In this document: piece after piece, positions 34,175 through 43,368 of the stretch | Layout: each line of letters opens with the position of its first letter | Numbering within the stretch: the stretch's first letter is position 1 | Source of the DNA: Zelopaecilomyces penicillatus | Taxonomy: Eukaryota; Ascomycota; Sordariomycetes; Hypocreales; Pseudodiploosporaceae | Assembly: GCA_005765155.1 (NCBI GenBank) | Contig: VCCP01000002.1 | Location: forward strand, 1,488,001-1,552,000 | Reading direction: 5' to 3' | DNA length: 64,000 nt | Notes under the pieces: model-generated | What the model saw: only the letters and a program-made list of their open reading frames with translations | Told to the model about the DNA's origin: nothing | The model's database searches: none | Made by a program: the position numbers and the translations under genes

Positions 34175-34855
34175 ATGGCATCCCAAGCTTCCCACGTCAA
34201 CACCCGCCTCGTCTCCAAGACCCTCCCCATCTTCCTCCGCACCATCGAGCTCTCCGATGCACCCACCCACTCCCGCCTCCTATCTCCCCCCAAAGGCGAC
34301 GGCAGCGAGAGCACCGACCCAAACGTCCGCCCAATTGACGTTTCCACCGCCGAGTCGGTCATCACGCGCCAGCGCGAGTCTGCAAGCCAGCCAACTATCT
34401 GCGGACCAGATGGGAGTGTCCTTAGCGGTCCGAGCCGCGTTAACATGGTTGTGATTCTTGTTCAATCTGATGCTGAAACTTCTAATGGCGAGGTCATGAT
34501 TGGCCTTGGTGGCTATGGCGCCATCAAGGATTGGGAGCGCGATGGGAAAAAGATTCGTGCTGGAGATGTTGGTGTCTTACTGGATCCTGAGCACAGAGGA
34601 AAAGGCTACGCGGTCGAAGCTATGAAATTGGCGATAGATTGGGCGTTTACTCCCGTTAGCTCGGGCGGCCCGCAGCTTGACCTTGTTACCATCACCACAT
34701 TGAAGGACAATGCTGCCATGTTGGGTATTGTAAACGACAAGCTGGGCCTCAAGGGTAGGGGGGTCTCTCGACCAGCAGAGTTTGATACGGCAAAGCAGGA
34801 GGTGTACTTTGAATTGAAGCCGGAAGAATGGACAGCGTTGAAAATGTCGGAATGA
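34175..34855 (+). CDS. GNAT-family N-acetyltransferase
   Basis: Single exon, 226 aa. The acetyl-CoA binding motif A is clear: DVGVLLDPEHRGKGYAVEAM, with Arg141-Gly-Lys-Gly-Tyr145 forming the pyrophosphate-binding loop. The preceding strand (MIGLGGYGAI) and following helix fit the fold, and NAAMLGIVNDKLGL is the motif B region seen in RimJ/RimL-like members. It transfers an acetyl group from acetyl-CoA to an amine; whether the acceptor is a protein, amino acid or small molecule cannot be told. There is no signal peptide or membrane segment, so it is probably cytosolic. A TATA box precedes it. Confidence 0.87.
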   Translation: MASQASHVNTRLVSKTLPIFLRTIELSDAPTHSRLLSPPKGDGSESTDPNVRPIDVSTAESVITRQRESASQPTICGPDGSVLSGPSRVNMVVILVQSDAETSNGEVMIGLGGYGAIKDWERDGKKIRAGDVGVLLDPEHRGKGYAVEAMKLAIDWAFTPVSSGGPQLDLVTITTLKDNAAMLGIVNDKLGLKGRGVSRPAEFDTAKQEVYFELKPEEWTALKMSE

Positions 34856-35206
34856 TTTCATTATAATATTTACTGCTCTGACATGTAGCTAAAACGATAA
34901 ACTCTCTGTATTTGATTGTGAGATTTCCTGCCGACATTGAGCATCGCGATGTGGTGTTGCAACATCAACCGAACACAGCTAGAAATTATGACAAATGGCT
35001 AGTCACTTGTGTTGAGTATATATAGAATTGGCATAGCTTGCTTCTATACACACTGATGTTGCAATCAGTCTGCTCATCAGAGACTATAAATCATATGTAC
35101 AGTGCTTAAGATAAATAAATGCAAACAGATGAAACCAAAATAATAGAAAAAAGCGCTTGCTTGAAAACCCACCACGTCTGCTATCAACATCCAATACCAG
35201 CACCCC
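34856..35206. other. Convergent intergenic region
   Basis: AT-rich 3' flanks of the acetyltransferase gene and the leftward glycosyltransferase-like gene. No gene seen. Confidence 0.6.
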
Positions 35207-36778
35207 TCATGCACTCTTCTCCCACACAAGAACAACAACAGAGTCAATCTTATCTGATTCCGACGCTGAAGCATCCCTGGCAGCCTTCTTCACATATGCC
35301 TGCCAGACTGCTCCATCCTGGCTTACCACAGAGTCCATCAGCCGCCACACTTTCCTGTTACCTGCCCACGCCATTGTCGTTCTATCAACACCACCATCAT
35401 CAACCATAATCTGCCTCGGCATGGTAAAACGGCTAATGTGCTTCTGTTTCTGTGGTGCTGCTTCATCCCCTCCATGTCCCTGATCATATTTGGGTTCTTC
35501 TGGGTGATGGCTCAACGAAACTCCGTTTACGAGCACCCAGTTATCCCGGAAAACATATCTTTGCATGAAGCATGTCTCGCCGCATACATCTGTGACAAGA
35601 TGTGCTTTGTTGAGATCCAGCCAGTGCCGTTGCGGGCTGTTATGGAAGAGGAGAGGTCGGACGCCACTCTCGTAGCTATCGGCGTGTAAGTTGGCTTGGC
35701 TGTCGTCTGGAGAGAAAAACCCCGGCAGGACAAACATCTTCATGTCTGTGTGCGTCATGACGCAATCGTGAAGAAGTACGTCCCATTTCCGCGCGCGGTA
35801 GGGGGACTTCGTAGGTCGTGTTGAAAAGCAAGGGAGCTCATGTATACGGAATAGGGCTGCCCGTGTAAGAAATACGGCGCCTCCGCCATATGTGGTAATT
35901 GTGTTACCTTCTGACTCCCAATCTTGTCGTTCGCTTGGAAGACCAATGTAGAGCTGATTGCTGTCTTTGTAGGCAGACAGGCGGCTCTGAAGGTAGACCA
36001 TGTCGGGAAAGAAAATGTCGTCTTCGACAAGTGAAAACCACTTCTTGTTTTCTCCGCTGGCTGCGAAAATAGCACCAGATGACTTTAGTAATTTTGTAAG
36101 TTCAAAGTATCGTCTAGCTGCAGACAAGGCCTCCTTGGTGCCCATGACCTGAGCTTCGATTTTGGCAGTCAGCAGGATTCGCTCAATTTCCTTGACCTGA
36201 GCATCATTCGCCCGGTCAAGCATCACGACAAGGCTGGCCCCGTTGCTTCGTTTTCCGCCGTTGGTCAACCATCGTTGCCAACTCTTGACAATTGCCTTGT
36301 CCTTCTCCATAACTCGAGAGTAGGTTGTTGAAACGCCAAAGACAAAGTCCGATGCGCGAAGAGGCTTATCAGTGGGACGTCCTTTTGGAATTGGCAGTTC
36401 CATTCTGCCTTTGGCACTGAGATCCGACACATTGGGCTGCTCCACATCAACCACTCGAAAACCGTGTGAACCAAAATTGACTTGAATGTTGTTGATCGTG
36501 GCCCATTCTGAGCTCTGCTCTGAATGATGCACTTTCCACGACATCCATTCCGTCTCGTTTGTGAGCTTCAGCTTCCGACTCAATCGTGCTAGATATTGCT
36601 CCTCGTGAGATTCTGCATTTACAGGAGGTACTACTGCCTCACTGAGCATTAGCCTGCTGCGGATCTGAGCTTTCAAGGTGCTTTTGTTGTTGTTGATGAA
36701 TAGAAACGCAAGACCAATTAACATCGAAATGAGACAAAGTCTCAAGCGAAGGCTGGATAGCCCTTTGCTGAGAAACAT
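35207..36778 (-). CDS. Type II membrane glycosyltransferase-like protein (GT31/fringe-like)
   Basis: Single exon, 523 aa from the ATG at 36,778. The frame is open further upstream, but this start puts a Lys/Arg-flanked membrane anchor at residues 12-30, as in Golgi type II enzymes, and a TATAAA sits 64 bp upstream. The catalytic-type region contains FVFGVSTTYSRV (about 145-156), LVVMLDRAND and WFSLVEDDIFFPDM, where Glu252-Asp-Asp254 is the probable metal and sugar-nucleotide motif. TYGGGAVFLTRAAL, LLHDCVMTH and a C-terminal HNSPQRHWLDL follow, the order seen in fungal GT31/DUF604-like proteins. It probably adds a sugar to secretory-pathway glycans; donor and acceptor are unknown. The family assignment rests on these motifs only. 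Confidence 0.75.
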   Translation of the reverse strand: MFLSKGLSSLRLRLCLISMLIGLAFLFINNNKSTLKAQIRSRLMLSEAVVPPVNAESHEEQYLARLSRKLKLTNETEWMSWKVHHSEQSSEWATINNIQVNFGSHGFRVVDVEQPNVSDLSAKGRMELPIPKGRPTDKPLRASDFVFGVSTTYSRVMEKDKAIVKSWQRWLTNGGKRSNGASLVVMLDRANDAQVKEIERILLTAKIEAQVMGTKEALSAARRYFELTKLLKSSGAIFAASGENKKWFSLVEDDIFFPDMVYLQSRLSAYKDSNQLYIGLPSERQDWESEGNTITTYGGGAVFLTRAALFRIHELPCFSTRPTKSPYRARKWDVLLHDCVMTHTDMKMFVLPGFFSPDDSQANLHADSYESGVRPLLFHNSPQRHWLDLNKAHLVTDVCGETCFMQRYVFRDNWVLVNGVSLSHHPEEPKYDQGHGGDEAAPQKQKHISRFTMPRQIMVDDGGVDRTTMAWAGNRKVWRLMDSVVSQDGAVWQAYVKKAARDASASESDKIDSVVVLVWEKSA

Positions 36779-36841
36779 GGCGATCAGTGGGAGAAAGTGC
36801 CGTTGCGTCGATTGAATGTCAACTAAAGAGTTGATGGAGCC

Positions 36842-36847
36842 TTTATA
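36842..36847 (-). promoter_or_regulatory. TATA box of the glycosyltransferase-like gene
   Basis: On the minus strand TATAAA lies about 64 bp before the chosen ATG at 36,778, supporting that start over the longer open frame. Confidence 0.5.
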
Positions 36848-37674
36848 TTTTGAGTTATATTTGTCTGGTGGAAGAAAAAAATTGAACTGATTGATAGGAA
36901 AAGGGTTCAAGAACAGCACGCCATTGAAAATGAAGAATACCAAGACTGCTCGGCAGACCGGCTGTGATAGTCTGACAGAGGCATAGATTCCGGAGATGCC
37001 CTACAAATTTGAATGGGTTGGGGCATCATGTCTTTTTTAATGCGGCCTGTTATAGCAAGATCATCGCCAAGGGCCATTCGGCGGATTTTCTTCATCAGGA
37101 CAACGATGTGGTGGTCCGAAGGCGATGATCCTTGGCCAAAGAGGAAGGATGAAACCAACTAATAATATTGGGCCTGGATGCTACCTGGGATGGGACTTTG
37201 TGTGCTGACATGAGATGCTTATCTACGATTGTCACCAGGAACGCCTTTTTGACACGGGAAATTGACGATCCTTTGCTACAAGGAAGCAGGATTGCTTGGC
37301 TGCGTGAGTACCTGCGTCTGTAGCATATGGGGATGTTGTGAATATCGCATCGTTCTCGGAATAGTGTGGTGGGGGTGATAGCCTCAAAGGGTATATAACC
37401 TGTCAATCTCCTGTCAATCCCCCATCACCCATGTCAGCTTGCATAAAGAATGGAATCGTGTAAGCCAGTGAGAAAGAGCACCGAGAGTTTGCAATGCAAT
37501 GCCGGATGAATTCAAGAATTGCTAGGGTGGTCTTCATGGATCTAATGATTCCGTGGGCGCTTTTCAACCAACCAGACACACATCTCCAAAGCCCATCTAT
37601 CCCTATGGGGCAATTGACTATTAGAATCGATAAAAGTATCGCTCCACATCAACTCGTCGTGCCGTCAAATGTTG
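36848..37674. other. Intergenic region
   Basis: Promoter side of the glycosyltransferase-like gene and 3' flank of the SLATT gene. A TATATAA at about 37,391 has no evident gene in front of it. Short open frames only. Confidence 0.55.
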
Positions 37675-38499
37675 TCATTCTCCTCGTGAGCCTTTCCCCC
37701 CACCCATCGTCGCCCTGCTGGCTTTGCTGGCTGCCGCTGGTGGCATGGCCGTGGCGGCTTTACGCCCCGTAGTCCGTGCCAGCCGGGAGTTGTAGTTGGC
37801 TGGCATATTGGCAGCGATTGTCATTTTCGCATCGCGGTAGAGATCAAAGCATTCTGCAATTATCTGGTCCGTGGCTTGACTTGTCAAGGCAATGCCTGAG
37901 TCAAGCAACTCTTTGACATGGTCCTCCACGGCCTCAAACTCTGCCATATCATATCGATACCGATCTGGTAACCCGCTGTTTTGCAAGAAAGCGAGGATTC
38001 CGGCGATGACAGTATTTGTGGCACCGAGGACAGTGATTGGAACTCCATCACTCAAGGACATGGAACCGAGCGCCGTCAAAGATGCACCGATGAGAAGTTG
38101 CGAGAGCATGAGAATCCATCGAACACTGCTTGAAATATGATATAGGTAGTATGACTTGACACGCTTGGTCACTGCATCTCTATAAAGACCACGAGGCATG
38201 CCTTTGGGTGGCCACCACCAACTGGTGGGATGGGCAGGTGTCATTTCTTCACGATCTCGAATGCCCCCAATCGCATGAGCCATGATACCCCACTCCTTAG
38301 GGGAAATGAATCGGTGGCGAGGGATTTGGTCGCTGTCATGTTTGTGCGGCTGGGGCAGCTGTGAGAGTTGCTGCGGATCTGGATCGGTTTGATCGGGCTC
38401 AGACTCAGGAGTTGATGCCGTGCGTGAGCTGCTCGAGGTTTGGATAGGCGGCAGAAGGGGAATGTCTCCCGTAGGCTTGGTATTGGGCCTCTCAGACAT
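37675..38499 (-). CDS. Fungal SLATT (SMODS/SLOG-associating 2TM) domain protein
   Basis: Single exon, 274 aa. The N-terminal 60 residues are Pro/Ser/Asp-rich. A conserved block, EWGIMAHAIGGIRDREEM then WWWPPKGMPRGLY, leads into KSYYLYHISSSVRWIL. Two membrane segments follow at about 127-147 and 153-173, joined by a short loop, and then RYRYDMAEFEAVEDHVKELLDSG, a charged helix. This is the layout of the fungal SLATT family. SLATT proteins in bacteria are predicted pore-forming effectors partnered with nucleotide-sensing SMODS or SLOG enzymes; the fungal branch is uncharacterised and any immune or cell-death role is inference. The C terminus is basic and Ala/Lys-rich. No SMODS or SLOG partner is encoded nearby. 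Confidence 0.8.
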   Translation of the reverse strand: MSERPNTKPTGDIPLLPPIQTSSSSRTASTPESEPDQTDPDPQQLSQLPQPHKHDSDQIPRHRFISPKEWGIMAHAIGGIRDREEMTPAHPTSWWWPPKGMPRGLYRDAVTKRVKSYYLYHISSSVRWILMLSQLLIGASLTALGSMSLSDGVPITVLGATNTVIAGILAFLQNSGLPDRYRYDMAEFEAVEDHVKELLDSGIALTSQATDQIIAECFDLYRDAKMTIAANMPANYNSRLARTTGRKAATAMPPAAASKASRATMGGGKGSRGE

Positions 38500-39104
38500 G
38501 GCAGCGTTGAGGATGAATGAGGCGCGAATTAGATATGACCAAGTTGGACGCGATCAGGATATCGTAACGCTTAGTAACAGATGTAGAATAGAGAGTAGAA
38601 AGATTCTGATTTAGGACCGAGTTCGATGAGAACACGAGGGAGCTTTGTATGTAGGTCGCCAATGGACGCTTTCTTTTGGCAACGGACAAAGAGATGAAAG
38701 GCCGTTCCCAGTTGAGAAGGAACACCAGATATTATACAGTTACAGCCATAACCACAATTGCCTCAAAATGCTTGGCTGTGGAAAGCGCAGGCAGCTTGCA
38801 CATGAAATGCATGTCGAGGCAGTCACTCAAAGTTCATCTTAGAAGGCTCCTTGGGACCTTCTTCCATCCAGGCCTCCCAAAACTCGACGAACATCATTGC
38901 ATGGCAGCCACAATTTGGTATCGAAATCTTCAGCCATAATTAATGAATTAAAAAGACTCCCGCTAACTCTTGATTCGAGGCGGGTATCTTCGGGTATATA
39001 ATTGGTAGACGTGAATCCGCACGACGTAGCAAGAAACAAAAAATGAGCGGATAATAGTAGAGAAGCAACGGGCCAAAGGCTTGACGTCTTCTAGCTCCTT
39101 TAGA
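38500..39104. other. Intergenic region
   Basis: Promoter side of the SLATT gene and 3' flank of the orphan gene at 39,105. A TATATAA near 38,993 is on the far side. No gene seen. Confidence 0.6.
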
Positions 39105-40277
39105 TCAAAGTGGTTTTCGAAGCTTTACAGCCTCTGCCATATCCAGAGTCAAACTGATTGTACATACCTCTTCTGATACAACCATCGAGACGCAATCCGT
39201 TGTGTTCTGCCCCTTGCTCAGTTCCATCTGTCGAAGTGGACTCGCTCTAATTGCTTGCGCAATTTCAGGGCCAAAGAATTCCAGGATGGCCTGCTCCTTG
39301 ACCCCGCTTAGGTGTAATTCTGGTCCTGATGAAATCATCGTAGAGCCGTTGAGCATGGTGATTTGAAGTTTCTCTTGTACCCATTTTACGCTGGTTAGGA
39401 AAAGCCCCTCTGTGAATTTCGATACAGCTTGAGGATGGACATCTAAAGCCATCACGCAAGAAGTCTTTGGTATACTTGACCAGATAGGAATCGTCGTTTT
39501 GATAGCTGCCTCGTTATCATCATTTATAAGCACGGATTTGATCGAATCGCAAACTTCACGTTGGAACGGTGTTACTGCCCCAGTAGATGGGGGAAGATCT
39601 GGGTTTTCGGCTGTCGCCCTAAGTGTTGTCGTGGAATTGATCCTTGTGTGAGAAGCTTGATTTCCATCTTCCAAATGGGATGTTGGGGTTGGACTATCTT
39701 TTCCATTGTTATCAAGCAGTGAGTTGGACACAGCCTCAGACAGATAAACACCGCCTTGAGTCAATCTATCACATATTGCTATACCTTATTAGCAAAGAAC
39801 TTTGAGTTTGTATAACCCTCTACTCGAGCCTATAATCATTCCATTTACTAACCTTTCTCAAAACCGTCTTGTTTGGCGCAATGTAAAATAGTTCTGTGGC
39901 AGAGTGGCAGCTTGCCCTTTCCTTCAATCAACCCCTCCAAAAGAGCATAAAACTCCGAACTGTAAGTTTCGTTCAGATGCATTACTCCAAAACTAGCCAT
40001 GGTTACAAAGGCGATGGCTATACCACAACGACGGGATACGAGAAGAATATGTTTTAGGTACTTTCGTATCTTATAAGGGATTTTGTTGTTATTGAGGCTT
40101 TCGATGTTGGCTGGCAGAGACTCCAATCCAGAAATTTCCCATGTCCTAAACTGCAACGGTAAGGCTTTTTTCAATAATTTCTTCTACATTTAACTTGAGT
40201 GTTTTCACACTAATTAGCTGCGTCAAATCGTCATTGTTGTATCGCTTCCTCTTGGGGAGTCGGGCGGGAGAAGTCAT
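39105..40277 (-). CDS. Hypothetical protein, orphan
   Basis: Model (minus): exons 40,277-40,195, 40,145-39,853 and 39,778-39,105 (349 aa). Intron 2 (74 bp) is good: GTTAGT donor, CTAAT branch-like box, ATAG acceptor, joining QDGFEK to AICDRL. Intron 1 (49 bp, GTTAAA donor) was chosen because it links the first ATG (MTSPARLPKRKRYNN) to the body in frame; it is weak. The body has a basic helix-rich region, one hydrophobic segment (RCGIAIAFVTMASFGVM, about residues 70-90) and a Ser/Thr-rich linker. The C-terminal part, about 170 residues, alternates strands and helices. I recognise no family. It faces away from TRM1 and lies directly upstream of the SLATT gene. Confidence 0.5.
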
Positions 40278-40689
40278 CTAGGTGGGAAAGGTGACAATGT
40301 GGCTGGCCATGTGAGCCAGTGCTCAGTCGGTCCCGCTTAGAACGTCGTGGCAAAGTATACTAATGGTTAATGAACCGAAGAAATATTGAATTGAAAAAAA
40401 TCCACTAAAAGAAACAGAATCTGCGAGACTTTCCCGTCACTCTGGCTAGGCTTCAAGATGTATTATTGTTGTTTCCAATTCTATTTGGCTGGCCGAGCAC
40501 CTGGGGAGTTGGTGAGCTTGGAGCTTGGAGCTTGGAGCACATGTTGACTTCACCGCCTTTGAAGTTCCGGCAGAATCTCCAAATTTCGTGGCACGCAGGT
40601 GAGGGTCCGTAGAAATATGATCCGCAGATCAGTTTTGTGCTCCAAGTGACCAATTGTGCTCAAATCCTCGTACCGAAGGCTATGCTTGC
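40278..40689. promoter_or_regulatory. Divergent promoter between the orphan gene and TRM1
   Basis: About 410 bp separate the two starts. It contains a triplicated GCTTGGA word (about 40,520-40,540). No TATA box stands out. Confidence 0.4.
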
Positions 40690-42816
40690 ATGTTTCGCGT
40701 GGCCTTCCGATTGCCATTAGTATTTCGCGCAGGCGCATTAAAGCCGACTGGTCTATTTCGTGGAGTTGCGCCGAGTCTCAACCTTCCAACCGTTAGACGA
40801 CATCATCCTGTAGCTTTGCGACAATACTCGATTGCTCCAATGGCTGCGGACGCGCCTGCAACGGACACCATTGAGCGGGATGGCAAGCATTTCCGTCTCA
40901 TTAAAGAAGGGAAGGCGACCATCTTAGTGCCACAGGGTGCCAAAGTTGGTGAAGACCGAGGTGAGGTTCAGCAGGTGTTTTACAATCCTATTCAACAATA
41001 CAATCGTGATCTTTCGGTCCTGGCGATCAAGACATATGGAGAAGAGGCTCTGGAGAGGCGGATGGAAAAGCACCAGGCTAGGGAGCAAAAGCAGGGCAAG
41101 AAGCGAAAGCGTGATGAGCAGGATGAAGCGAACACCACAAAGGAACCACAGCCTCAGATACCGGAAGCTCAAGCTGCAGATGCCGAGAAGCTAGATGCCG
41201 AGAAGCCAGACGCCGAAGCCAAAGTCTACAAGCAGCCGTTCAAGATCCTCGACGCACTATCTGCCTCAGGCCTGAGAGCCCTGCGATACGCACATGAATT
41301 GCCGTTTGTCACATCCATCAAGGCCAACGATCTTTCAGCATCTGCTGCGGAATCAATCAAACTGAATGTCAAACACAACGAGCTAGAGGATCTCATCACG
41401 GTAACAAACGAGGATGCATTGGCACACATGTATCGTACGATAGCAGACGGTCTGTCCAAAAGAGACCGCAAGGGCAATCCCTGCACCGCCGGCAAGTTCG
41501 ACGTCATCGATCTTGACCCCTATGGCACAGCGGCACCGTTCTTCGACGCTGCGTTGCAAGCGGTGCGAGATGATGGCGGTCTCCTCTGCATCACCTGTAC
41601 CGACAGTGCGGTATGGGCAGGCCACAGCTATTGTGAAAAGACGTTTGCGCTGTATGGAGGCACTCCGATCAAGGGCATGCATTCTCACGAAGCTGGCTTG
41701 CGTCTCATCCTCAATGCCGTTGCTACATCTGGTGCCCGCTATGGATTAGCCATCGAGCCTCTGCTGTCTCTCTCCATTGACTTTTATACTAAAGTCTTCA
41801 TCAGAGTGACAAAGTCACCACAGGCTGTCAAATTTCTGGGTGCAAAAACCATGTTTGTGTATAGCTGTGATCAGGGGTGCCAGGCTTGGGAGACGCAATA
41901 TCTCATGCGAAGCAGACCAATGCCGAACAAAAAGGGGAGCGGATCCTTCTACAAGCATGGTATGGCGTTGGGACCAACCACGGATAGGTTTTGTCATCAC
42001 TGTGGCTTCAAAATGCACATTAATGGCCCCATGTATGGTGGCCATATCCACTCACCCGACTTCATCCAGCGGCTGCTCGACCAGATTCCAAATGCCTCAT
42101 CCGAGGTCTATGGTACCCTGCCAAGACTGGATGGCATGCTACGAAATGCTCTAGAGGAGCACTTTCCCAGCTCAAAGGTCGAGGAGTCTGTCGACCCTAG
42201 AGATGCTCAACACGCTGGCGTTGATCCATGCCCATTCTTCGTTATTCCAGGAAAGCTGGCTAGTGTAATTTCATGTGCCGCTCCGTCAGATGACATGTTC
42301 CGGGGAGCTTTGATTCACCTTGGCTATAAAGTCGGACGAAGCCACTGCCGGCCCGGCAGCGTCAAGACCAATGCGCCATGGTCCACGATTTGGTGGGTGA
42401 TGACGGAGTGGGTTCGTCAAAAGTCTCCCGTCAAGACGGAGAAGTTCAAGCCATCAATGGCCGCGTGGAAGATTCTCCTTGACGCTGGACTCATCGGGCA
42501 GGAAAACGGCAAGGCACAGGAGGGAGCTGAGGCACAAGACGGCGACAGTAAAATGGAGGGAGTGGAAGTTCAGCCAGTGCTGGAAGTTCCAGAGGTGGAA
42601 GCCCCAGAAGTGGAAGTGCTGGTTAATAGCAAAGATGCGGGCACGACGGATGGTGATAAGGAATTTAGCCCGACTGAAAGCGAGCTGCGGAAAACACTGG
42701 TCTTTGACAACGATCTCGCGAGGCTGGGCCGCCAGCGAGATGCCGAAAAGGTGGTCCGGTATCAGATGAATCCTCGACCGGACTGGGGCCCGCTAGCCAA
42801 AGCCCGGGCTCGGTGA
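40690..42816 (+). CDS. TRM1: tRNA (guanine26-N2)-dimethyltransferase Trm1
   Basis: Single exon, 708 aa. Trm1 uses S-adenosylmethionine to dimethylate G26 of tRNAs. The SAM-binding motif is FKILDALSASGLRALRYA (about 189-206), with KANDLSASAAESIKLNVKHN after it and the catalytic motif VIDLDPYGTAAPF (DPYG about 276-279). A zinc-binding C-terminal region has CDQGCQAW and FCHHCGFKMHINGPMYGGHIHS. Low-complexity inserts are present: a Lys/Glu/Asp-Ala-Glu stretch (about 125-178) and Glu/Val/Pro repeats (about 620-650). The first ATG gives a basic, acid-free leader of 50 residues (MFRVAFRLPLVFRAG, then RRHHPVALRQYS), a mitochondrial presequence. A second in-frame ATG at 40,840 starts MAADAPATD. Yeast TRM1 makes mitochondrial and nuclear forms from two starts in the same way. 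Confidence 0.93.
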   Translation: MFRVAFRLPLVFRAGALKPTGLFRGVAPSLNLPTVRRHHPVALRQYSIAPMAADAPATDTIERDGKHFRLIKEGKATILVPQGAKVGEDRGEVQQVFYNPIQQYNRDLSVLAIKTYGEEALERRMEKHQAREQKQGKKRKRDEQDEANTTKEPQPQIPEAQAADAEKLDAEKPDAEAKVYKQPFKILDALSASGLRALRYAHELPFVTSIKANDLSASAAESIKLNVKHNELEDLITVTNEDALAHMYRTIADGLSKRDRKGNPCTAGKFDVIDLDPYGTAAPFFDAALQAVRDDGGLLCITCTDSAVWAGHSYCEKTFALYGGTPIKGMHSHEAGLRLILNAVATSGARYGLAIEPLLSLSIDFYTKVFIRVTKSPQAVKFLGAKTMFVYSCDQGCQAWETQYLMRSRPMPNKKGSGSFYKHGMALGPTTDRFCHHCGFKMHINGPMYGGHIHSPDFIQRLLDQIPNASSEVYGTLPRLDGMLRNALEEHFPSSKVEESVDPRDAQHAGVDPCPFFVIPGKLASVISCAAPSDDMFRGALIHLGYKVGRSHCRPGSVKTNAPWSTIWWVMTEWVRQKSPVKTEKFKPSMAAWKILLDAGLIGQENGKAQEGAEAQDGDSKMEGVEVQPVLEVPEVEAPEVEVLVNSKDAGTTDGDKEFSPTESELRKTLVFDNDLARLGRQRDAEKVVRYQMNPRPDWGPLAKARAR

Positions 42817-43368
42817 TGAGGCAAACTTTTGTCCAATAATCCCAATAAATCTTGATCTTGACAACCAAACGTTTCGCATGCCCATGGTGGTTGGGTCCTA
42901 GCAGTAACTGAGATTCTTTCCCCTGAAAAAGTAAGGCGCAGGTAATGCTACCAGCGTACAATGAACAAACAACAGCAACTACAACAAAGGACAATGGGAC
43001 TGGGATATGCAGCCTCCTCTCCGCCGCAGCCGCCCCGCCCAGCCTTGCGCCATTGTAATAAATTTACGAACCTACCAACGTGACGCAGCGGAAATGCATG
43101 ACTGCCTGCCTGCCTGATGGGCACATGGCGTGCTGCAAGATAAAACGGGCTCTTGGTATCGGCGAATACGTCGTGGCCGCTCCACGAACAAAAGTGCAAC
43201 AACGCCTATGATTACATTAAACTGTGTTGAAGCCGTCTCTCAGCCACCAATTTTATTTGCCTATCCACCCTTCTGAGTTACGCTTATTTATAATCTATCA
43301 TTCTTGTTCTTATTCTGGAGGTTTTTTTTTCGCCTCATATTAATTAACCCCCCAAAAGTCTACTCGCC
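42817..43368. other. Intergenic region
   Basis: TRM1 3' flank, then the promoter of the lipid-kinase-like gene with AT-rich and CT-rich segments just before 43,369. No gene seen. Confidence 0.6.

Noticed and set aside
35438..35689. Plus-strand frames over the glycosyltransferase-like gene
   Set aside because: They are shadows of the minus-strand coding sequence, which is longer and has recognisable motifs.
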